Program-made: the position numbers and the translations under genes
Notes under the pieces: model-generated
Told to the model about the DNA's origin: nothing
The model's database searches: none
Seen by the model: the letters and a program-made list of their open reading frames with translations, nothing else
In this document: one piece after another, positions 1 through 4,965 of the stretch
Layout of the letters: every line of letters starts with the position of its first letter
Position numbering within the stretch: the first letter of the stretch is position 1
Assembly: GCA_937925645.1 (NCBI GenBank)
Contig: CALAMB010000124.1
Location: 1-7,078, forward strand
Origin: an uncultured Acidobacteriota bacterium
Lineage (GTDB): Bacteria > Acidobacteriota > JAAYUB01
Direction of reading: 5' to 3'
DNA: 7,078 nucleotides

Positions 1-167
1 GTGCGCGTGGTCTGGGGCTTGTCGGAGATGATGGAGACCTTCTTGCCCAGCACCTGGTTCAACAGGGTGGATTTGCCGACGTTGGTCCGCCCGACGATGG
101 CGACGAAGCCGCTCTTGAGCGCGGGCGGCGGCGGGACCGGCGGGGGAACGGATTTTTTGCGGGGCAT
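1..167 (-). CDS. era: GTPase Era, N-terminal fragment (cut by window edge)
   Basis: Era is a GTP-binding protein that binds the 3' end of 16S rRNA and helps 30S ribosome maturation. Only the first 55 codons are inside the window. After a basic, proline-rich start ([15 protein letters not shown]) comes the GTPase domain: GFVAIVG, the P-loop GRTNVGKST near residues 27-35, then [22 protein letters not shown]. The PQTTR sequence in switch I is the Era form; Der/EngA usually has a TPGVTR-like sequence there, so Era is the better call. The P-loop has Thr where most relatives have Pro (GRPNVGKS). The ATG at 165-167 is preceded by GAGGA (174-178) at a 6-base gap, which supports this start. The proline-rich leader is unusual for Era. 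The KH RNA-binding domain would lie outside the window. Confidence 0.88.
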   Translation of the reverse strand, partial: MPRKKSVPPPVPPPPALKSGFVAIVGRTNVGKSTLLNQVLGKKVSIISDKPQTTR

Positions 168-195
168 ACGGTTTCCTCGGGCTGGGCTGTTGGAC

Positions 196-225
196 ATTTT
201 AGCTTAATTCCGATCCGCCCCCCAA
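196..225 (-). promoter_or_regulatory. weak candidate promoter for era
   Basis: Reading the minus strand, TAAAAT (201-196) matches the -10 consensus at five of six positions. An 18-base spacer separates it from TTGGGG (225-220), which is a poor -35 with three of six matches. Transcription would start near 189, leaving a leader of about 22 bases that includes the era ribosome binding site. The weak -35 touches the left arm of the inverted repeat at 225-263, so an activator may be involved. This is inference. Confidence 0.25.
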
Positions 226-263
226 GAATAAAGGATGTTGCGGACATTCCGCTGCTTTATTCT
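225..263. repeat. perfect 9-bp inverted repeat with a nested hairpin between coaBC and era
   Basis: The arms AGAATAAAG (225-233) and CTTTATTCT (255-263) are exact reverse complements. They enclose a second perfect stem, GCGGA (240-244) and TCCGC (248-252), with a CAT loop. The outer arms are AT-rich in a very GC-rich window. Neither strand has a T-tract after it, so it does not look like an ordinary intrinsic terminator. It could be an operator or an RNA structure in the 3' region of the coaBC transcript. The function is unknown. Confidence 0.5.
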
Positions 264-312
264 GCCATGCTGGGCTTCTGGATCCGGTGGCGGCGCATCT
301 GCCGCGGGACGG

Positions 313-1497
313 TCAGGTCGAGGAGAGCAGGGCGGCGATGCGCTCGCACAGGCGGGCGGCGACGGCGTCCTTCGTCATATCGGCCAGCTCCTCGGCGCCG
401 CCGGCGGGGTCGAGGATCGTCACGGTGCTGACATCGGTGCCGAATCCGCAGTCGGGTCCCACGGCGTTGGCGACGACCAGATCGACGCCTTTCGCGGCCA
501 GCTTGCGGCGGGCGTTGGCCACGACATCGTCGGTCTCGGCGGCGAATCCCACCAGGACCTGCCCGGGGCGGCGATCGGCGCCGAGGCCGGCCAGGATGTC
601 GGTGGTGCGCCGCAGTTCCAGCGCCAGCGGGCCGTCCCCCTTCTTCATCTTTGAGGCCTGCGGCGCGGCGGGCGTGTAGTCGGCCACCGCGGCGGCCATC
701 ACCACGACGTCGGCCGCCGGGGCGTGGTCCGCCACCGCCGCCGCCATGTCGGCGGCGCTGCGCACGGCCACGCGGGAGCAGGGGAACGAGGCCGCCTCGG
801 CCGAGGGACCGCTGATCAGGATCACCCTGGCGCCCCGGCGGGCGGCCTGCCGGGCCACGGCAAATCCCATCTTGCCCGTGGCACGGTTGGTGATGAAGCG
901 GACCGGGTCTATATCCTCGGCGGTGGGGCCGGCGGTGACCAGGACGGTGCGGCCGGCCAGGCTTTTGGGGGTCAGCGCGCCGTGCACCGCCTCCTCGATG
1001 ACCGCCAGGTCGGCCAGCCGGCCGGCGCCCTCCTCGCCGCAGGCGAGGTAGCCGGATTCCGGCTCCACCACGATCACCCCGCGCTCGCGCAGGACGGCCA
1101 GGTTGGCCCGGGTGGCCGGATGGTCCCACATGGCGTGGTTCATGGCCGGCGCCACGAGCACCGGCTGCCGGATGCTCAGGTACAGCGTGGACAGGAAATC
1201 GTCGGCGATCCCATGGGCGAACTTGGCCAGGATGTTGGCCGTGGCCGGCGCCACGCACAGGACGCCGGCGCGGCGAGCCAAGGCGATGTGCGCCACCTCC
1301 CAGTCGCCGGCGCGCTGGAACATGTCGCTGATGACCGGGTGGCGGGAGACGGTCTCGAGGGTGAGGGGGGTGACGAACTCCAGGGCGTGCCGCGTGGCCA
1401 TCACCTGGACATCCAGACCGGCCTTCTGGAGACGGCGGATCAGATCCACCGCCTTGTAGGCGCCGATGCAGCCGGTGATGCCCAGGGCGACGGTCAC
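313..1497 (-). CDS. coaBC: bifunctional phosphopantothenoylcysteine decarboxylase / phosphopantothenate--cysteine ligase (CoaBC, Dfp)
   Basis: This enzyme makes 4'-phosphopantetheine from 4'-phosphopantothenate in two steps of coenzyme A synthesis: ligation of cysteine (CoaB, using CTP in most bacteria), then FMN-dependent decarboxylation (CoaC). The 394 residues match the usual length. The N-terminal flavoprotein half shows GITGCIGAYKA, the catalytic His70 (VAHIAL), APATANILAKFAHGIADD (83-100), PAMNHAMW (117-124) and Cys153 in the mobile flap (ACGEEGAGR). The CoaB half shows TAGPTAEDIDPVRFITN (188-204), TGKMG, AAAVADY and the lysine cluster SKMKKGDGPL (282-291), and near the end the VANAVG motif. 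The start is GTG at 1495-1497 with only a weak GC-rich ribosome binding site, 16 bases after rpoZ stops, so translation probably depends on the upstream genes. No key residue looks missing. Confidence 0.97.
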   Translation of the reverse strand: MTVALGITGCIGAYKAVDLIRRLQKAGLDVQVMATRHALEFVTPLTLETVSRHPVISDMFQRAGDWEVAHIALARRAGVLCVAPATANILAKFAHGIADDFLSTLYLSIRQPVLVAPAMNHAMWDHPATRANLAVLRERGVIVVEPESGYLACGEEGAGRLADLAVIEEAVHGALTPKSLAGRTVLVTAGPTAEDIDPVRFITNRATGKMGFAVARQAARRGARVILISGPSAEAASFPCSRVAVRSAADMAAAVADHAPAADVVVMAAAVADYTPAAPQASKMKKGDGPLALELRRTTDILAGLGADRRPGQVLVGFAAETDDVVANARRKLAAKGVDLVVANAVGPDCGFGTDVSTVTILDPAGGAEELADMTKDAVAARLCERIAALLSST

Positions 1498-1513
1498 GGT
1501 CGCGCCCCGCCGA

Positions 1514-1744
1514 TCAGCCGTTGGTGTCGTCGGGGTTCAGGGTCTCGGCGTATTCCGGTTCGGGCTTTTCCAGGATCTCGAACTCCAGCTTCTCGGCCAT
1601 CAGTTCATCGATGGCCCGGTAAGTGGGCTTGACGCGGCTGGTTTTGACCAGCGGGGCCCCGCCCTGCTGGAGCTGTTTCGCCCGCTCGGCGGCGATGAGC
1701 ACGAACTGGTACTTGCTGGGTACGCTGGGTGGCAGTTTATACAT
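1514..1744 (-). CDS. rpoZ: DNA-directed RNA polymerase omega subunit
   Basis: Omega is a small subunit that helps fold and hold the beta' subunit in RNA polymerase. The 76-residue product shows the family core PSVPSKYQFVLIAAERAKQL, then QQGG and a second conserved stretch around KPTYRAIDELMAEKLEFE, ending in an acidic tail (EPEYAETLNPDDTNG). The frame can be extended to a TTG at 1757-1759, but the ATG at 1742-1744 has GGAG nine bases upstream, and the TTG overlaps that site, so I chose the ATG. This start overlaps the gmk stop by 8 bases, which suggests translational coupling. The gmk-rpoZ order is common in many bacteria, and coaBC follows here as it does in many of them. Confidence 0.92.
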   Translation of the reverse strand: MYKLPPSVPSKYQFVLIAAERAKQLQQGGAPLVKTSRVKPTYRAIDELMAEKLEFEILEKPEPEYAETLNPDDTNG

Positions 1745-2366
1745 GGTACGCTTCTCCAAAAGTTTGGATAATGGCGCCGATCCGGGTCCGGTTGGCCGCG
1801 GTGCGCTGGCGCTCGGCCCGGATGATGGCCCGGACCGTCTCGACCGACGCCGCCAGGTCCTCGTTGACCACCACGTAGTGGTATTCCTCGTACCGGCGGA
1901 TCTCGTCGCGCGCCTTGGCCAGTCGGCGCTGCACCTCCGACTCGTCGTCCAGGCCGCGGCGGCGGAGCCGCTCCGCCAGCACCGGGAACGACGGTGGCAG
2001 GATGAACACCAGCACCGCCTTCGGGTTGATGGCCTTGATCTGCATGGCGCCCTGGACGTCGATGTCCAGGAGGACGTCGGCGCCGCTGGCCAGCCGCTCG
2101 TCGATGAATGCGCGGGAGGTGCCCTTCAGGTCGTTGTAGACCACCGCCCACTCGTAGAACTCGTCGGCGGCGATCATCCGCCGGAAGGTGGGCTCGTCCA
2201 CGAAAAAGTAGTCGCGTCCGTGCACCTCGCCCGCGCGGGGGGCCCGGGTGGTGTACGAGACAGAAAACTCGAGTCCCGCCACCGTCCCCAGCAGGTGCTG
2301 GACGATGCTGGTCTTGCCGGAGCCCGAGGGGGCGGAGATGATGAACAGCGTGCCGCTCTCGCTCAT
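1737..2366 (-). CDS. gmk: guanylate kinase
   Basis: Guanylate kinase phosphorylates GMP to GDP with ATP, an essential cytoplasmic step in making GTP and dGTP. The 209-residue length is typical. The ATP-binding P-loop is SAPSGSGKTS (11-20). The GMP-binding region is SVSYTTRAPRAGEVHGRDYFF (key residues Ser37, Arg41, Arg44, Glu47, Tyr53), followed by Glu72 in EWAVVYNDLKGTS. LLDIDVQGA (99-107) is the conserved acidic strand, and RRLAKARDEI belongs to the lid region. The ATG at 2364-2366 has GGAGAA (2373-2378) at a 6-base gap. It is the first gene of the gmk-rpoZ-coaBC unit and sits about 60 bases below a near-perfect promoter. The yicC-type gene that often precedes gmk is absent; a secreted peptidase lies upstream instead. 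Confidence 0.97.
   Translation of the reverse strand: MSESGTLFIISAPSGSGKTSIVQHLLGTVAGLEFSVSYTTRAPRAGEVHGRDYFFVDEPTFRRMIAADEFYEWAVVYNDLKGTSRAFIDERLASGADVLLDIDVQGAMQIKAINPKAVLVFILPPSFPVLAERLRRRGLDDESEVQRRLAKARDEIRRYEEYHYVVVNEDLAASVETVRAIIRAERQRTAANRTRIGAIIQTFGEAYHV
1754..1757 (-). promoter_or_regulatory. ribosome binding site that decides the rpoZ start
   Basis: GGAG on the minus strand lies nine bases before the ATG at 1742-1744, inside the last codons of gmk. It overlaps the alternative TTG start, which argues against that start. Confidence 0.6.
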
Positions 2367-2431
2367 GAGACGTTCTCCGCGGCGGTCCGGACGCGCCCGT
2401 GGCGCGGCCGGCGCCGGATTCGAGGCGGCAA

Positions 2432-2460
2432 ATTATACATGCCCATGCGACAAATGTAAA
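2432..2460 (-). promoter_or_regulatory. sigma70-type promoter for gmk-rpoZ-coaBC
   Basis: On the minus strand, TTTACA (2460-2455) and a perfect TATAAT (2437-2432) are separated by exactly 17 bases. This is the best promoter match in the window, in an AT-rich patch within GC-rich sequence. Transcription should begin near 2425, giving a leader of about 58 bases before the gmk ATG. I see no clear operator or attenuator in that leader. Confidence 0.8.
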
Positions 2461-2633
2461 GAACGACTCGCCAGCGGGCTGCAGCGGGACCTGTCCACAA
2501 CCAGCTGTTGGCGTCCTCAGGGATCAGCCGGATATGGTTTGATTTCAAGCGGGTCAGCGGGGGACGCCACGGATTGGCGCATCCGGCCGACTTTGGAGCG
2601 TCAGGAACGGATCGATTCGGGACCGCACGGAGG

Positions 2634-2659
2634 TGACAGTTTGTCAGCCCGAGACCGGG
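2634..2659 (-). other. two small tandem hairpins after the peptidase stop
   Basis: Directly after the TAA the transcript can form CCCG/CGGG (2656-2659 with 2648-2651, 4-base loop) and TGACA/TGTCA (2642-2646 with 2634-2638, 3-base loop). Both stems are short and no T-tract follows, so this is at best a weak terminator. The rest of the gap down to the gmk promoter (2461-2633) shows nothing I can name. Confidence 0.22.
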
Positions 2660-4144
2660 TTAGCCGGCGGCAGCCACCTGCAGCAGCATCAGGTCGACCA
2701 CCGTCACGACCTGGTCCCCATCCAGATCGGCGGCTTCGGCGCCCGCCGGGATCTCCACCAGGTTGTCCGACAGGAAGCCGTGGAGCGCGCTTACATCCGC
2801 GGCGTCGAGGCGGCCGTCCAGGTTCAAGTCCCCCAAAGGATAGAGCGGCCCGGCCAAATCGGCCAGGGTGGCCACCGACGCCCGGACCACCCGGGACATG
2901 AAATCGAAGTTCAGCGTGTCGATGGTGTCATGGCTGGTGTGGTAATGGGGGCTGGACGGATCCTCGTCCTCGATGCCGCAGAGCGCCGGATAGCCGAAGT
3001 CCCAGAACGAGGCGTGGTCGCTGTAGCCCCAGAACTCGAATTCGAGGATCAGGCAGTCGAGGCCCGCGTGGGCGACGGCGTTGGCGGCGAACTGTTCGGC
3101 CAGCGGGCGCGACGCGAAGTTGGTGATCAGGTCCAGGTCCTCGGGCACGGCGTCGGTGAAGGCGATCATGTCCAGGTTGATCACCCCGAGGATGTTCTCC
3201 CCCCGGCCTACGGCGCCCTGGACGTACTTCTGGCTCCCCCACAGCCCGTACTCCTCGGCCGAAAAGGCGATGAAGCGGACCGTGTGGCCGAAGTGGTAGC
3301 GCGACAGGATCCGGGCCGCCTCCATCACGGCGGCCGTGCCGCTGGCATTGTCATCGGCGCCCGGGGCCGTGGCGCTCTGGGGCATGTCGTCGTAATGGGC
3401 GCCGATGATCGCCACGGTGGAGTCCGACTCGCCGGGCAGCGTGGCCACGATGTTGCGGCTGGTTTTGATCCCGGACCAGGTGGTGAACTGGAATTCCTCG
3501 AATTCCACCGGCAGGCCCAGCTCCTGGAAATAGGCGTACAGGTAATCACCCGCCTGCTGGCAGCCGGCAAAGTTGACGTTGCGGCTTCCGAAGTTCTGCA
3601 AGTCGGAGACCGAGGCATAGAGCCGGGTCTCGTCCACCTCCGCCGCCAATTGGCCCACCAGAGGATGGTCGACCGCGGCCGGCAGTTGCGCCGGCGCCGC
3701 CGCTGCGCGTGCCGGGTCGATGGGCCCCTCGGGCACCACCCGGAGCATCAGGTCCAGGGGGAGCAACTCCCGGGCGGAACCCGCCGGGGCGACGAAGAGC
3801 GCCGTGGTTGCTTCCAGCCGCCAGGCCGTCCCGGCGGCGGACACCCGCATGAAATCGCCGGCGTCCCGCAGCCGGACCAGGTAGTACAGGCCGTGGCCGC
3901 GGTACGGCTCCAGCGCGGTGACCGCGGCGCCCGCCGCCGCCTGCCGGTCCAATTCCGCGGGTGACATCCGCACCAGCCAGCCCGTATCCAACACCGCCAG
4001 CAGCGCCACGCCCGGACCGGCCGGGGCCGGCGCAAACCCGGCGCGGGGAATCCACACCAGCACCTCAGCCGGCGCAGCCAGCGCCGCCACGGTGGCCAGC
4101 AACAGGCTCGCCAAAAGAATCAGACGACGAAAGACACCTTTCAT
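2660..4144 (-). CDS. secreted M28-family zinc peptidase with C-terminal dockerin-like repeats
   Basis: This is a predicted exported metallopeptidase, probably an aminopeptidase, of 494 residues. A signal peptide fits residues 1-24 (MKGVFRRL, a hydrophobic run, cleavage near ALA-AP). Residues 25-165 form a region I do not recognise, perhaps a propeptide-like domain. The M28 catalytic domain spans about 170-432. By family comparison the two-zinc site is His250 (GAHYDD), Asp264 (GADDNASGT), Glu298 with Glu297 as the general base (SAEEYGLWGS), Asp325 (INLDMIAF) and His402 (YHTSHDT). All ligands are present, so it should be active. The C-terminus has two calcium-loop repeats of dockerin type I form: residues 439-450 (GDLNLDGRLDAAD) and 473-484 (DLDGDQVVTVVD). 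The ATG at 4142-4144 has AAGGA seven bases upstream; the GTG two codons earlier is too close to it. A lone TATGAT (4206-4201) could be a -10, but no -35 is visible. Confidence 0.92.
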   Translation of the reverse strand: MKGVFRRLILLASLLLATVAALAAPAEVLVWIPRAGFAPAPAGPGVALLAVLDTGWLVRMSPAELDRQAAAGAAVTALEPYRGHGLYYLVRLRDAGDFMRVSAAGTAWRLEATTALFVAPAGSARELLPLDLMLRVVPEGPIDPARAAAAPAQLPAAVDHPLVGQLAAEVDETRLYASVSDLQNFGSRNVNFAGCQQAGDYLYAYFQELGLPVEFEEFQFTTWSGIKTSRNIVATLPGESDSTVAIIGAHYDDMPQSATAPGADDNASGTAAVMEAARILSRYHFGHTVRFIAFSAEEYGLWGSQKYVQGAVGRGENILGVINLDMIAFTDAVPEDLDLITNFASRPLAEQFAANAVAHAGLDCLILEFEFWGYSDHASFWDFGYPALCGIEDEDPSSPHYHTSHDTIDTLNFDFMSRVVRASVATLADLAGPLYPLGDLNLDGRLDAADVSALHGFLSDNLVEIPAGAEAADLDGDQVVTVVDLMLLQVAAAG

Positions 4145-4151
4145 GCGCACA

Positions 4152-4156
4152 TCCTT
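4152..4156 (-). promoter_or_regulatory. ribosome binding site that decides the peptidase start
   Basis: AAGGA on the minus strand leaves seven bases before the ATG at 4142-4144 but only one base before the in-frame GTG at 4148-4150. The ATG also places the basic residues of the signal peptide at its start. Confidence 0.7.
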
Positions 4157-4232
4157 CTCAGTGATACGTGGCCCGCTCGGTCGGCCCTTCCTGCATAGTA
4201 ATCATACGCGAGCCAAGGCAGAGTGATTGCTC

Positions 4233-4260
4233 AAAAACGATCGGGGGAATTCAAATCCCC
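4233..4260 (-). terminator. possible weak intrinsic terminator after the FmdB-type gene
   Basis: GGGGA (4260-4256) can pair with TCCCC (4248-4244) around a 7-base loop. Five T residues follow on the minus strand (4237-4233) after a 6-base gap. The stem lies 32 bases past the stop codon. The gap between stem and T-tract is longer than in a good terminator, so efficiency is doubtful. Confidence 0.35.
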
Positions 4261-4291
4261 ACCCACCCGCCATCCGCCGGATCGGAATCGG

Positions 4292-4780
4292 TTACATATC
4301 GTAGAGGGTGTCGTCGTGGGCCGGCGGCAGGAAGCGGCGGCGCGCCCGCTTCACGCCCTCGTGCGAAAACGGGTCCAGGCCGTCCAGTTGATCGCCCATC
4401 TCCGCTTCGATCTGGTCCGGGTCCTCTCCCGATTCCAGACGGCGGAGCGCTTCGTCCATCGCCCCGCCCAAGGGCATGCCGGTGGCTTCGTAGAGACGTC
4501 GCATCACCTGCGACAACTGGCGCGGATCGCTCTCATCCACTCCCTCCGCCTCGCGGGCGAGCTGTTCCATCACGCCCTCGAGACGGGCGTCGTCGAGGTC
4601 GTCGGGCAGGCCGTCTTCGGTCTCCTTCCGCCCCTTCGAGATGGCGAACGCCGACACCTGCCGCTCCAGCTCCGGCCGCCCACAGCGGGGACAAGCCGGC
4701 CGTTTGTCGGTGTTCACCTGCCGGGAAAGGAAATGGAAGACGGTATGACAATGCGGACAGTAGAATTCATAGATGGGCAC
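4292..4780 (-). CDS. FmdB-type zinc-ribbon protein with long acidic C-terminal extension
   Basis: The first 36 residues form a putative zinc ribbon of the FmdB/CxxC type: MPIYEFYCPHCHTVF with Cys8 and Cys11, then CPRCGRPEL with Cys30 and Cys33. FmdB was named as a putative regulator beside formamidase genes, but the role of most members is unknown. Many members are about 60-110 residues; this one has 162. The extra part (about 50-162) is charged, mostly acidic and predicted helical, with ISKGRKETEDGL, a segment ending in VMRRLYEATGMPLGG, repeated DE-rich stretches and a basic patch ARRRFLPP before the acidic end DDTLYDM. The start is GTG (4778-4780); an excellent AAGGAGG seven bases upstream supports it. 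The gene has its own promoter and is not obviously linked to its neighbours. No signal peptide is seen, so it should be cytoplasmic. Confidence 0.88.
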   Translation of the reverse strand: MPIYEFYCPHCHTVFHFLSRQVNTDKRPACPRCGRPELERQVSAFAISKGRKETEDGLPDDLDDARLEGVMEQLAREAEGVDESDPRQLSQVMRRLYEATGMPLGGAMDEALRRLESGEDPDQIEAEMGDQLDGLDPFSHEGVKRARRRFLPPAHDDTLYDM

Positions 4781-4787
4781 GGCGCTC

Positions 4788-4794
4788 CCTCCTT
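4788..4794 (-). promoter_or_regulatory. strong Shine-Dalgarno for the GTG start of the FmdB-type gene
   Basis: AAGGAGG on the minus strand lies seven bases before the GTG at 4778-4780. It is the strongest ribosome binding site in the window and justifies the non-ATG start. A perfect 9-bp stem ends on the base next to it (4795). Confidence 0.8.
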
Positions 4795-4824
4795 GCGGTC
4801 GGCGGCCGGCCCGCGGCCGACCGC
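4795..4824 (-). other. 5'-leader stem-loop abutting the Shine-Dalgarno
   Basis: GCGGTCGGC (minus, 4824-4816) pairs perfectly with GCCGACCGC (4803-4795) over 9 bp around a 12-base GC-rich loop. The predicted transcription start (about 4822) falls at the base of the stem, so the mRNA would begin with this hairpin and go straight into the ribosome binding site. Such 5' stem-loops can protect mRNA from decay or modulate initiation; neither is shown here. Confidence 0.5.
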
Positions 4825-4828
4825 CCTC

Positions 4829-4857
4829 ATTCTACGAAGGGGCCGTCCGTTTTTCAA
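4829..4857 (-). promoter_or_regulatory. sigma70-type promoter for the FmdB-type gene
   Basis: On the minus strand, TTGAAA (4857-4852) and TAGAAT (4834-4829) each match consensus at five of six positions and are separated by exactly 17 bases. Transcription should start near 4822, a leader of about 42 bases. The promoter lies in the short gap after the extended end (TGA at 4867) of the lipoprotein gene. Confidence 0.65.
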
Positions 4858-4866
4858 CCCCGCCCG

Positions 4867-4965
4867 TCAGCGCCGTGGTTGGAGTTGCTGCCAGTTCCGG
4901 TTGGAACCCAGGTTCGGATTGTAGTTCGGGTCGTCGGTCACGATGTACTCGCCCAGGGGAGTCGC
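4867..4965 (-). pseudogene. in-frame C-terminal tail of the lipoprotein gene, beyond an amber codon
   Basis: After the TAG at 4966-4968 the same frame stays open for 32 codons to a TGA (4867-4869). It reads ATPLGEYIVTDDPNYNPN, then LGSNRNWQQLQPRR. This looks like real protein sequence: it has Tyr, Trp and Asn residues rather than the Arg/Pro/Gly/Ala of a shadow frame, and it continues the sense of the preceding PVELPSGYRHA. From memory, proteins ending in a W-x(n)-GEY...NPN...W motif are common, with Trp near the position of the TAG, and TGG to TAG is a single base change. The tail is translated only if the stop is a sequence error or is read through. Confidence 0.7.

Noticed and set aside
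257..1258. 333-codon minus-strand frame overlapping coaBC
   Set aside because: It is a +1/+2 shadow of coaBC, very rich in Arg, Gly and Pro, with no motif of its own.
2363..2548. 61-codon minus-strand frame whose TGA overlaps the gmk ATG (ATGA)
   Set aside because: The overlap is tempting, but the near-perfect gmk promoter lies inside this frame, its predicted start is upstream of the transcript start, and the product has no recognisable features.
2633..3964. 443-codon open frame on the plus strand
   Set aside because: It is antisense to the M28 peptidase, whose zinc ligands and signal peptide are intact. Its composition is that of a shadow frame.
4223..4924. 233-codon plus-strand frame opposite the FmdB-type gene
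   Set aside because: The opposite strand has the CxxC...CxxC ribbon, a strong Shine-Dalgarno and a promoter; this frame has no motif.
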